In this document: positions 22,700 to 34,840 of the stretch, piece by piece
Position numbering within the stretch: the stretch's first letter is position 1
Layout of the letters: the number at the start of each line of letters is the position of its first letter
Assembly (NCBI GenBank): GCA_950295325.1
Contig: OX485804.1
Coordinates: 30,814,001 to 30,878,000 of the forward strand
Direction of reading: 5' to 3'
DNA: 64,000 nt
Source of the DNA: Polytrichum commune
Lineage: Eukaryota; Streptophyta; Polytrichopsida; Polytrichales; Polytrichaceae
Made by a program: the position numbers and the translations under genes
The notes under the pieces: model-generated
Database searches by the model: none
The model's input: the letters and a program-made list of their open reading frames with translations, nothing else
What the model was told of the DNA's origin: nothing

Positions 22700-25635
22700 T
22701 ATTTCAGGAAGGTTAATTAGCTTCGTAAATTTTCAAAACATTTCCATAGGTTAGGGAATCTATATAGAATCTACAGGGAAAATTATAATTAATAAATAAA
22801 TAAATTCACATGCAACCTACATAAATTCTCATAGTCGTTTTAAGGAAAGAGCCTTTTACTGTCAACTAGTGGGGATCTATATATTGATGTTGGATTGTTA
22901 AGTGAGAATCATCAAGTGAGGATCTTCTATTTAATGGAGGTGTTGTCCTCCCTTTTGTGGATCACTTCTTATACTGGTTTGTTGAGTGGATAGATCTCTT
23001 CTAATAGCATTCTTGCATCCAATGTGTACGTTCGACAAATTTCATTTGACGGTCAACTTCAAATCCAAATTAAGTGTCACATGACGTTTTTCAAAAAAAA
23101 ATGAATGTCAATTGACATCTACAATTTCTTCTAGTTTGTCACCTCTAAGTCACATGCCTAGTAGTACGTGTTATTTCGATTTCTAACGTGTATCATTATA
23201 TTCGTTAATTGGAGACTTTGAAAAGTATCAAAATAAATGCAAATGGTTTAATACCTGATCCATTTTGTTATTGTGATGACATGTATTTGTGCCAAATTGG
23301 TTAGTGCCGCCCATGCAAATCGGTTTATTAAGTCACATTGAATATATTTGTGTTTTCCTTGTTCTTTATTTGAAAACCATGTCCTTAAGTAGTCTCAAAA
23401 TCATGAAAAAGTCTCCAGTTACCAAATACAGTGATGTGTCAACTGACGTGTGGTTTTTCCTTCACAAGTCAAACTACATGTCAAATTCAAAAACTGTGCA
23501 TGTCAATTGATGTGGTTTTTTGTTTTTTTACTTTACTTTTAAAGTGCGTGTGTGTGTGTGCGCGCGCAAGTTTTTTGTGTCGAATGTCAAAAACTTATAA
23601 AAACTTAGTCAAAACATACACACTTCTTACAACTTTCTTACACCGCTATTATGAATAGCCAAAGTGGTGTTATTCTATAGTTAATGCCGCATATGATTGA
23701 TCACTCTAAACAATGACTCACTTGATGACACGGTTTCACTCACTTGTTGACAACTTACAAATTAAACAAAGGTGGCATCACCAATGGGAAGGTGTTACTT
23801 TAAGACCTCAGTACCTTAGGGGGGTACCACATGGGGGGTAGGCAGGCCGTACTGCTTGCCCCCATTGGCCGAGCCCACCTGCCACTTACCACACCAAGGG
23901 CAGGCAGGTGAGAGGCTATCCCCGGTGGCATCCCCGAGCGGCAGGGAGACTCTACCAGGGAAAATACACTGGCAGAGCTCACCTGCCGTGCCACATCAGA
24001 TGGCGGGACCACCATATGGCGTCTCCTCCAGCACCCTCACTCCCCGCTCCTGCTCCGAGCTCCCCGGCAGAGTGTGGTGGGGGTCAGGGGCAGCGGCTGA
24101 CGTGCCACCCCCCACCCTAGGCTTTACCCTAGGCTTTACCTCCTCCCAAGCTGCCACTCATGTGGTATCGGCCTTAGGATGGGATGCAGAAAGAAAATCT
24201 GTCGACCTGGAGGGCGGCTATGGTGACACACACAGTACATGGGGTGCCAAGTGGAGGTTGGGCAGGGTGACAATGCTTCTCCGCCATTGCCACATCCTTT
24301 TCCAACACAGTGGGAGCAAATGTGTGAAAATTTCTGCACTGCCACCTCAAACAAACTTTCCACTTCATCCTGTGACAATGATGACCGGTAGAGCTTTTCA
24401 GAAGCAGAGCCCAAGTCCCTAGCTAGCTCCCACTGAAACAGGAGCCTTGATCTGGGCCATTGGTTCAATATAGAGAGTTCAGAGTCAATCACATTTTTTA
24501 ATCGAGGATCTCGGAAATAACATTACTGTTCTCCCTCTTTAGTATGACACATTTGGGAAGCACAAAAAAAAGGTCTTCTTATCGAGATGCCATCTTCTCA
24601 TTAATATGACAAATGGTGTAAAGTTGATGTATTATTGAGGAAATACGAAAATATAAGTAATATGAGCTTTAAAATATACACAATGAGTTTAAGCAATATA
24701 GATGGTATGAAATCATAACTTATAACTCCAAACAAATATAAATATTCTCAAGAATTCTTGAAATAGGAGTTCAAAGATCTTTGGTGTGCGTACCCAAGTT
24801 GGCAACTGTCATCTTATCTAAATTCCTGACTAACTTTTGAAAACCAAGAATTTTATTAACATCGAACTATAAAGAGTTCTCTAATAAGAAACTAGACAAC
24901 AATGATGCATGACGTTTAGCATCACTAAGCTTTATTATAAGTGGAGCAACATCATGCACGTCTACTAAATGTAGATCAATATTAAGATCAAAGTCTTAAG
25001 GAGAATTGTGTGTAGGCTGACAAAACAGAATTGGAGATTGCAAGGATGCCAAAGAGTGCACAAGATATTGGTGATTCTATATCACCATGAGTACAAGGCA
25101 ACGTCTCAGGGGGGGCAGTGTGTTAAAAAGTTAAGGATATAGGTGCGAACAACCACTATTTTATAGGGGGGTATTACTTTCAATTCTCTTTTTGTTTTTA
25201 CATGCTATCATTATGTAAATTTCTACTTTGGGTTAATAAAAAAATGGCTTGCATTACTTATAATTTCAAATTACCTATTATTCCATAGCTTATAGTACTT
25301 TAAAGATGTCCAGTGCCATTTTTGATACCGTATATTACCGTATATTATTAAGTTCCCAATGATAAGTGAAGTTCCCAAGTAGTCCCCAAGTGAAAATGGA
25401 TGTATTTTAGATGTACATAACATAGACGAAAGGAATTTTAGCATTAACTACCTCTTTAATATGACAAAACGGAGATTCTAAATGTCGCATTATCGAGTGT
25501 CGTAGGCATATAAAAGAGGAAGTTTTGAACTAAAAAGTTTGGTCTCGCAAAAATGTGTCGTAATATCGAGGGTGTCATATAAACGAGTGTTGTATTAACA
25601 AGCTTAGACTATACTTAACACCTAGGGTATTGCTC
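22700..25635. other. Intergenic DNA
   Basis: No supported gene. A GT/GC microsatellite lies at about 23545-23570. A GC-rich block at about 23800-24430 has overlapping frames on both strands without known domains and repeats the words GCAGGCAGG and CCCTAGGCTTTA. The rest is AT-rich. Confidence 0.4.
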
Positions 25636-25862
25636 CACTACATTGTTTATGGTATTAAGTGTCACTTACTATTTGGAGTTACACATTGCTATAACATTTT
25701 ATTGTTAATGTAACTTATTACCAAGTAAAGATGTTGATGTTTTATAGTGTGCAAACAACCAATTTGACCTTTGTTGGTTACAATTGAGATCCATAGTAAA
25801 ACATTATAACACAAAGAAACTTCACATAATAAGTGACACTAAATACCATGAACTGTGTAGTG
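25636..25862. mobile_element. Fold-back miniature element
   Basis: The two ends form an imperfect inverted repeat of about 65-70 bp, beginning CACTAC and containing the shared core GTGTCACTTA and GTTATAATGTTTTA-type words. The 227-bp unit has no coding capacity. The flanking trinucleotides do not match, so assignment to CACTA is not supported. Confidence 0.55.
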
Positions 25863-28216
25863 TTGAGAATCTAGTTAAAGTATATTAGGCCACCCCCGCA
25901 AAATGAATAGTACTCAGCCTGAGTATTGTTCACTCTCTAAGGGTGAACAACCAGCTGACTTGCGCTTGGTTATAGCAGTAAATTTTTTATTTTAGAGAAC
26001 AAACACATCCAACCAAGAGAAATATTATTTCAAGAGCAAGCTCATGAAAACGGGGTTGCTTACCCGTAGCCTTAGCCCCCATGAACAAGTTTTTATTTTC
26101 CTTTGCTTGTAGATTATTTATGTTGTGTACGGATATTTTATTAGAGTTGTACATGCAACCCATTAAAAAATTTGGATGCCCATGGAAATTTTGAGGTTAT
26201 ATTACATGAATGTTTGTTTAAGATAACTCACTTGATATCATTTCAGAGTGAGGATATTTTTATTTTTATTTTTGGTTATAATTTGCTCCACAATAACGAT
26301 GTTGCTAGAGTAAACAAGATACTAGCTTACAAAAAAGCTTTTTTTTTTTTGAATGAAACAAGATCAACAAATCGAGATGGAATATTATTTTTAAAAAGAG
26401 GAACTTTCCTTTGTTTATGCCACAATCCACTTAAAATAATCAAGTTGAGAATTGGTTTGGTCCCAAACAAGTGCTTAAGTGTTTAATAATTGTCATTTTC
26501 TTGAGCATTTGATTTTGTGTAATCCCAATGTGCACTTATAGCCAATCTCCATAATACCTTCAAGAGTTCACATGGCTAAAGGTATTTACTCACAATTATT
26601 CATGTATAAGCCTTATTCTTCATATGAAACTTCTCTTTAAATTTTAGTATACAACCTTGTAGAGAAATTTGGAGGTAGTTATTTTGCAAGGGGAAAAATA
26701 AACCATGCTAATAAGTTCCAATTGACAATACACATTGTGAATTGATTAATAACATGACCATTGTCAATAACTTGCTAGTTTGGAAATAGCTTTCATCAAA
26801 CCATTTACCTTTAGAAAACACAACCATGTTGCAAAAAATATGATTTTACATTACACAAAACATCATATAAAAAACCAACTAAATTTTCACATGGTAGATG
26901 TTCAAAGACACATGCTTATAGTCAGTTTCTTTATTATTTATTCTCAAATCTATAGAAGGAAACAACAACTTGATATTTATAGCCATTTTGAAAGTACAAG
27001 ATGTTCAAATGCATACAAACATGAACTTTGCTTACAAACACAAGGAATTCTATTTACAAACACCTAAACACTTCAGGAACTTTGCATACTAACACTTAAG
27101 TACTTCATGTGCAAGCTTTTTTCAAGTATTAAAGGTAGAAAGTGCTAAAACCAACACCCCACCTAAAACTCACACCCTGAAATCTTGCATAATAAGTACA
27201 TATTCATTATGAGAATGTCACCTTGTGAACATCATGCACCCCCCCCCCCTAACGGTTTTGAGTGACAACAAATCTTCACCTCAAAATTTTTTATTTATTT
27301 CCAAAAAAAAATATTGAGTTAGGGGGGGGGACTTGCAATAAACTTGGTTTTTTTTCTACATAGGAATAAAAAAATTAAAAATATTGAATAAAAATTAAAA
27401 ATATATTATATACGGCTACTACATGTATGCCAAAATACCTTAACTTCTTGCTTTAAGGTATTTCTACCTAAAGTACTTCAGAAAAACTACATTGAACAAT
27501 GCATTCAAGTTCCAAGACGATTCAAAAAGATGCAAAAATGCTAGAATTGAGGGATTTTTTTATAAATACTTTTAATCCAATACTTTTAGGAGTGATAACA
27601 ATCAAAGACAAATTAGAATGAGCACAATCCAAAAACTAAATTTTGTGATTCCAATTTTGATAAATTACACGTACTGAAATGGTTAAAAAATGTGTGTGAG
27701 CCCTATATAGGAGAGGAAAGGGGGTTGCAAACGGTACATTGGGGGTAGGAAGATGGTGTTAATTGCTTATAGTGAGGGAGCCTCAAATAACACCACCGTT
27801 ACCAACAATCATATTTTACAACCCAACATATCATCCATTGTGCACACAAAAGGCGTGCAAAATGCTCCATTTAATTGTAGAAATCATTTAAATTAGCTCT
27901 AAGTATATTGAAGATAGAAAAAAAATGATACAAAATAAAATCTTTAATTTGAATTACCCTTTATTTTAGTTTTGTCATTTACTATTACCACCTGTGCTCA
28001 AATTTGTTTGAAGGCCCCACATGGAATACATTGTGCTAAAGGACAAAGGAAGCGTAGTGGTGATATATGCCTATAAACAAGTCATAAAACCTCAAGTATG
28101 ATGCTTGTTTCCAACAATCCATTTTGGAGCCCAAAATGACACACCAAGCCCCGTATGGAAAGATGAGAGAATGTTTATTTTTATTTTTTTTCCTTTCTAC
28201 GTGATGGTTATAATGA
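25863..28216. other. AT-rich intergenic DNA
   Basis: No gene is supported. Near 27131 lies a single 45-bp match to the left end of the TIR element at 4995. C and G homopolymers occur at about 27239 and 27322. Confidence 0.4.
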
Positions 28217-28305
28217 GTGTGGTGACAATTGCTACTCCAATCGAAGTAACAACCTACAAGATTGGCCAAATGGGTGGACTACTCTAATGCTTCCAAGCAA
28301 TGACT
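28217..28305. repeat. Dispersed repeat, copy A
   Basis: About 90 bp with roughly 85 percent identity by eye to 36714-36802 (shared words GCTACTCCAA, AAGATTGGCC, CAAGTAATGACC or a close variant). It was probably carried by a dispersed mobile element whose limits I cannot define. Confidence 0.55.
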
Positions 28306-28779
28306 ATTTATCTCTTATAGTCATTCAATTACACCACATTTATCTGTGCATTACATTCACCTGTGCGAACCACCTAAATTCATCCTAAGTTATTTATTTC
28401 ATCCCTCACAAAATTGTTCTTCATCTAATCTAAAACATCCTAGCTTCATCTAAAATTCATCCATCCCTACCATGAAGGGAGGGGGATTATGTAACGTACC
28501 TAATCTCTATGAAATTGCACACCGGCCATCCTTGGTTGGGTTGGTTGAATAGTGGGAAGATAGAGGGTTAAGCCACCCCTTCCAAGGAATAGTATTTGGA
28601 TGGGTGACATTTTGCCACCCTCCAAGCCAACACTTCAATCAAAACTAAAGCTAGAGCTTTAGTTTTTAACTTAATCTTTAACTTTGTCACTAACCATCAA
28701 CTCTCTCTTTAACTACAAATTTAATCTCTACCTCATACTTCTAAGCCTCAAACCAGGAGCTAATGCAACATAACCTTAC

Positions 28780-29806
28780 GAAATCAGAAGTTAAAGCAAC
28801 CAATGTCGCACACCTCTCCATGAGAAGTCTTTGCAACACCATGAGCACAAGGGGGCCCCCGGAGTAACACCCATGACTTGTGTTGCCATTGGTGAGAGGG
28901 CCCAAATGATCCTAGTGTGGGTGAGGGCCCCGGGCTTTGAGACGCCTTCCATCCATAGAGATTAGGAGTCACAAGGATAAGGCCATGAGCATTGGGTAGC
29001 TTATGGCGTCCGGATTTTGAAATGCTCAAAAACTCCCCAATCAGAGATGTGAGCTAGGACATATAACAATTTGAGTAGGGTGTTGCCTAGGGACAACGCT
29101 TAGCACTCCAAGGGGCATTGTGGTGGGATAGCAGTGACCTAGGAGTGGCGCCCAAGAATACTGAGGTTAGGACAAACATATCTCCCACAATATTTGCCCA
29201 AACGGGGCAAGTGAAGAGTCTATTAGCATCTACGCAAAGAAAAAGTGTTGATGGACTAATTGCTTGATAGAATCAAAGATCGGACAACGAAGTTACGGAG
29301 GTTTGAAGCTGCTGGGGGGAGGGGGGCTCCAGCCTCAATGGCTAAGGGAAAACATCTACTTGGTCCCAATTCTTAGGAGAGAGACTAAATGTTACTTGAT
29401 GATGGGGTAAGGGCCTTGCCCAAAATCCTAGAGGCTTATGTGGGGAGGCAACTTTGCTAACCGACCCCGCCTATTACAAAACAACACGACCTTTATGGGC
29501 ATTGGCTCAATATGGGGGCAAAGTCGCCAAGTATGCTTTAGGTTATTGTAGTGTTGCTCTGGCAACGTGATGATGAACTCAAGATTGGATGGACATGTAT
29601 AAAAGTTTGTACCTAATCACTGGCTACCTACTAAGGGGAGAGTCCCGAATGCATGTGTAGGAGGGTTTGGTAGCCAAGCTACTAGCTTGGAGGTTGGCAC
29701 GAGGAGCTAACAACGCACGTGTGTGGGATGTGTAGGGTTAGTGCTTCTAATACTTGCTAGAGTTGTAAAACAATGAAGACAAGTTAGGGGGAGCTAGCAA
29801 GGGTCG
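28780..29806 (+). repeat. LTR retrotransposon LTR, plus orientation
   Basis: This region matches 39725-40680 over most of its length: GTCGCACACCTCTC, GGAGTAACACC, CATTGGTGAGAGG, then GCTCTGGCAACG and the GGGGAGCTA..AAGGG end. In the second copy the end is directly followed by a primer-binding site, which identifies the unit as an LTR. No coding internal region follows here. Confidence 0.65.
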
Positions 29807-29809
29807 TGT

Positions 29810-31330
29810 CACAACCTTTGCTAGGTCCCTTTAACGATCTTGACCGTTTCTTAATTCTAGCAAGGGTTACGAGCACTAACCCTTTGCAATCCATACATAC
29901 AAATGGTTAGCTCCCAATACCTTGGAACTCTAAGCTCATAGGTAGGTGACCAACCCTCCTACATATGCATTTTGGATTTTTCCCTTAATATGTAGCCAAT
30001 GGTTAGATGTGGACCTTCATGCATGGAAGTTCAATCTTTAATTAATCATCGTGTTGCTGAAGCAACACTGCAACAACCCGAAGCATACTTGGCAACTATG
30101 CCCCCCCATTGGGCCCACGCCCGTGGAGGCCATGCCTTGCGGCCTCGGGTGGATTCGGTCGACCACGCCGCCTCACCCATATAAGGGCCGGTTTACACTA
30201 CGGTGGAGAAGGCCTCCGGTCGGTCAAGAATGCTTGGCCAAGACATGGTTATATGAGGCAAATGGTGGATGTGCCGGAGAAGAATTAAAGGCAATAAAAT
30301 ATTTCTTAAGGAGTCTTGACCGGTTGAAGTCTAAACACCTAGAGGAGAAGTTTAGCGGAGAAGTCCACCGGAGAAGTCCACCGGTGCAGAGAAGTTCACC
30401 TAATGGTGAACATTTTTTGTGATAAAAAACCATAATTCTCTACATTCACATTGTATCAAAAGATTTCAACAAGAATTGTGTTCATAAGAATTGTGTAATA
30501 TAATGTTCAATTTTATTCAAAAGATAATGAAAATTGCCAAATTGCCAATTGTCAAGTTTGGCCCATGTAGGAAATAAATGTCTCCTTGGGTGTTTAAGAA
30601 TGAAGAGGGGAAAACCCATACACATTGGACAAAGCACTACTCTTTGGTATTATTTAAGACATGCTCTCCTCTTAATCATCCTCATCAATTTCTCTCTTCT
30701 TATCTTTGATCTTCAATCATGGATAATCGAAGAAGAGAGATTTTGTGCTCTCTTATGATCTTAATGGTTTTGAAGTATTTTATCGTTTCAACTATGGCGA
30801 TACAAAAAACCATCATGTATCACCATAATGCTTCAATTATGATGATGGCATATTTTTTGTTTGGGAGCAAGGAGAGGGTGGTGTGGAAATTTGACCGGCC
30901 AAGTGGATATGTGTCACAATTTTTTATTGAGTTGGGCTTCTCCGGAGGAGGAGTTTCTTGTCCGGCCTCTTGAGGCCGGAGAAGCCCAACTCCAAAAAGT
31001 GCCGCCATGTAGGCGGCCATGTCATTTTATCATCCATGAGAAAAGTTCACCACCATTGTTTTCTTCACCTAGTGTAAACACCCACCGGTCAAGAGTTGCA
31101 TTTTCGACCAATCACAATTGAGAAACGCCCTTTTTTTCATGACCGGTGGACTTCTCCACCGTAGTGTAAACCGGCCCTAAGCCTCTAGGACTTTGGGCAT
31201 GGCCCCTACCCCACTGTCAAGTATTCTTTTGTCCCTCTCCTAAGAGTTGGGGCCAGGTAAACATTTTCCCTTAGCCGCTAGGGCTGGAAGCCTCCAATAG
31301 CTTTGGACCCATTATGGGAGCCTATTACTG
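29810..31330 (-). repeat. Inverted LTR copy, interrupted by a miniature transposon
   Basis: The sequence 29810-30181 and 31181-31330 is the reverse complement of the neighbouring LTR (AGGGTT..GCACTAACCCT, CAACCCTCCTAC, TTGGGGCC..AAACATTTTCCCTTAGC). With the plus-oriented copy on its left it forms a tail-to-tail inverted pair. The interruption is the 993-bp element at 30185-31177. Confidence 0.6.
30185..31177. mobile_element. PIF/Harbinger-like non-autonomous element, 993 bp
   Basis: The terminal inverted repeats are identical for 27 bp, starting GGGCCGGTTTACACTACGG. TAA occurs on both sides (30182-30184 and 31178-31180). The block GAGAAGTCCACCGG is repeated near 30356-30400, and a GGGCTTCTCCGG palindrome lies at about 30937-30990. 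No transposase is encoded; 30719-30973 is open but has no domain. It sits inside an older LTR, so it inserted later. Confidence 0.85.
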
Positions 31331-32645
31331 TGGATTCTTGCATCCTCTCCCCATTAAAAACAAACATTTTATTTACAACAATGTGCCCTATTACCATGCA
31401 ATCATAATATTATTCATTTGAATTCATTTGAAAAATAACCTCTAATTTTCTCCTCAACATTACAAGGGTCTGAATTTTCAAATATGCGAACCACCTTTAA
31501 TATCAATGATGCACAAACTATGCATGTTGGAAATCCATATTCAATAACGATGTTGATGCAAAAACAACAAGGAAGAGTCAATATAATCACACATATAGAA
31601 TTACAAAGAGAAAGTAAGAGAATTACTATACATTGTCAATTATATTTAAGAATGTGCAAAGTTTAACAACATGAATCATTGAGCACCAAGAACATCATAT
31701 AAATATTTATTTATTTATATTGCAATATTTTTTTAAATAAGGTTGTATTTTCAAACACAACCACATGTACATAAACCAAAATGAAGTTTTAGTATAATGC
31801 ATATAATTTCACGTTAACAAAAAAAATTAAATATTTTAGATAAATAAATATCATTCATTTATTGATGATTACTAGTATTGGAAGAAAAAGTACTTGATTT
31901 TGAACACTCATCGGCGGACAAATCAAGATATTGTTTAACTCGAACATCATATTTAATCCCATTGTAGTAAACTTTATCAAGCCTAGATGCTAAAGCTCTT
32001 GCCATATTTTCTTGCCAAGGGGGTAGTGTAAAAGATTGAAAGGGAGTCATCCACAAATCCCAGTGAAAAATAAGAAGTTGCATAACGAGGAGTCCTAGAA
32101 ACAAAAAATCATAATTAGTATTTGATGAAAAATTATGATTAACTAGATAAATTTGAAATAAACAATAAAAAAAAACTATTGACTAACTTACACACAAAAT
32201 TCATTGAGCTCGATATCCTCATAATCGTCATCGTCATCGTCATCGTCAGCCTTAAGGTTTTCCACATTTGCATCAAGTGTAGAGGGGCATGCCAACAAGG
32301 GTTTAAGAACATCATTGAATAAAATGATGTCCTCCTCAAACCCCAAGAAATGCCGACCCAATGCTCAACACGCATGAAGTGCAGCACCTGTGAAAAACAA
32401 ACTTTAGAAAATGATTGAAGAATAATTATGTATAATATGGTAGACGGTCCTAATATTGCGCAGTGCTGACATCAACAAGGCATATCAGGCAAAAAGAATT
32501 GAATTTTAATTATTTTTTTGGGGAACATCTAGTGGGATGAAGTGTAATTTGGATGGAAGAAAAATTATTCCAAAATGGATGAAATCCAGACAAATAGTAT
32601 TGCCCGATTACCAAGGGGGTAGATATTTTAGAATTTATAATTGCC

Positions 32646-32699
32646 GCCCTAATACTGCGCAAATCATTGCGCGCGCAATGAACTGCGCAATATTAGGGC
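32646..32699. repeat. 54-bp palindrome related to the element ends
   Basis: An almost perfect inverted repeat with GCCCTAATAYTGCGCA arms and a TGCGCGCGCA centre. The arms repeat the terminal motif of the surrounding element, so it may be an internal copy of the two ends joined back to back. Confidence 0.75.
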
Positions 32700-34029
32700 A
32701 TGGCAAGAATTTCTATTGTCCACCCTGTTGACAATTATGGGTGGCATACAACCATAGCATAGGAGATGATTTATTTGAGACAGTTGTGCAAATGATGTTT
32801 CATGCCCCACATGCAATGAGGCTCTTCATAGGTGTACACTTGCTCCCTCAGAAAGCCAACTTTGTCATTATTAGTATTGGTCTCCCATTGAGAAAGTGGT
32901 TTTGGGGTTAAAGACTTTTGTCTAGGTATGTGCTTAACCTTGGGGAGATTTATTTCAAATTAAAATATCAGATTAGAAGACTTGATTTGGCCAACAAAAT
33001 TTGTTGCTACCACTAGACTGTATAGATCCATTGAAGGTCAACATTCATAACTTTCACCTATCCACACATGCTGATACATGTCACTGCAAGGAACATTTAT
33101 CTAATGATCACACAAGGACTTGTGATACAGGTGCAAAATGTGCAAAACAAGTTATAGAGCAAGGGTACAACCAACAAAATTTCGGAGTCATTTAAAACAG
33201 GGTTTGCAGACCTTCAATAAGCAATTCCTTTGTTGATAGCGCATTCCCATTCAGCAACTCGTAGGAAACATGATGGTCTACTATCTCATCCACTTTGCCA
33301 GAATAGGCAACTGAACTCAATTCACTCTAAAGTTGATAAGGAATCTTTGCATGAACAAGAAACTATAACCGCGCAATGATCAAATGTTCCAAAAGGATGG
33401 CAATCATCTCTGCCTCCAGTGCCTGAAACACCTTAATGCCACTTGGATAACATCTACCCCATAAAAGTAATACATCTGCAATTGGCTCCTAAAGCAATCT
33501 CCAACCATATCCATGTTTCTGCAAATTTGAAGACTGCAAATATCCTCAAGTTCCAGAAATACACAATTTCCTACCCTCCAGATGTTGCACCTGAAACCAA
33601 TAGTTTTCACCTTCTCACCTTCTCATCACCTTCTCTTCGACAACGTCTCCATAGTTTGAATAGCACATCCCTGCAAGGAACCTTACCGACAGAAAGTAAT
33701 ACATGAGGGGTCTCACAGAGGGTGACGCCAAATGAAGTAACAGCTCAGAAATTGCAGTGGCCCAGCAAAAAAATAGGGTCCTACTTTTATTGCACAAAAT
33801 CGAGCAATTTCTGAAAATCACGTCCTCTCTTAACCAAGATGCAAACCAAGATAAAGAAAAATGGGGAGTGGATGTCAAGTAATTAAACAATTATACTAAT
33901 ACTCAAGGTTCCAACAAACGTGTAAGGTGCAATACAATTGCCTACTGCTATTATTGATTACAAGACTATTGCAAACACGTAGAGGGTTATAATCATGGCA
34001 TACCTCATGTGTTGCTCTCCTCTTTCAGC

Positions 34030-34455
34030 ACGGCAATACCTCCCTAATCCGCACTTAATTTCAAACTATAAACTCAAAACCCTCAAGAAACCTTAATGCT
34101 ACAGTTAACACAAATGCAACTGCAAACACTCAAATCACAAACTCTCTATCTTAAACCCTCCACACCAAGCCAGCATATGAATCCGAAAAATTAGGTGCTT
34201 AAGCTCCTTGATCCGCCACTTAACCCCAAAACCACAAATCAAAACCCCCGGGCCCTAAGAATCCTTTGGTGCCACAGTTTAAACAAATGCAACTGCAAAC
34301 GTTTAGATCCCACAACCATCAAACCTCTATCTTAAACCCACCGCACCAAATGCTCACAGCCTGGCCAAAATTACGTAAGTTCCAAAGATTAGGCGCTCAA
34401 CCTCCCTTCCCTCCACACTTAACCCAAAACCCAAAACCCTCGAGAAACTTTGACG
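34030..34455. repeat. Tandem repeat, about 190-bp unit, 2.3 copies
   Basis: Shared blocks such as CAAATGCAACTGCAAAC and CTCTATCTTAAACCC recur about 190 bp apart, with diverged sequence between them. It lies in the captured, probably intronic DNA just beside the ankyrin exons. Confidence 0.6.
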
Positions 34456-34546
34456 CCAACTCTTCAACAAGCAATGCAAGGATCTGCACACATAAATGCG
34501 GATGATGCTATCAACGCTCTTGCCATCAACAGATCTTCTCAGCTTT

Positions 34547-34840
34547 CTTGCCGTATTGTTGTTCTTATCAAGTGCATCCACAGTAGCTCCAGCTTCCAGT
34601 AGGATCTCAGCACATTTCATGACCTGCGAGTCAAAAATTAATGGTGGCCCAAGATTTGCTACATAACAGGCATTCCTCTTTTCTTAAGGACATTTTGGTC
34701 ATGAACCTTACTCTCAACGAAGGGGATGAACTTCCAGATGATACTCACCTCACCATATCCGGAGGCAAAGTGCAATGCCGTCCTTCCCTCTACATCCTTC
34801 TCATCCTTATCAGCACCTTGTTGAAAGAGGTTGTTCAGAC
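34547..34840 (-). pseudogene. Captured exons of an AKR2-like ankyrin-repeat gene
   Basis: Two exon fragments with GT..AG borders in matching phase: 34840-34749 ([20 protein letters not shown]) and 34623 to about 34547 (MKCAEILLEAGATVDALDKN). Joined they give one and a half ankyrin repeats. The wording is close to plant AKR2/AKRP-type chaperones of chloroplast outer-envelope proteins, where [20 protein letters not shown] and LLEAGATVDALDKNKNT are familiar (from memory of the family, to be checked). Neither the N-terminal domain nor the later repeats were found, so this is a fragment, most likely carried in by the surrounding TIR element. Confidence 0.72.
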
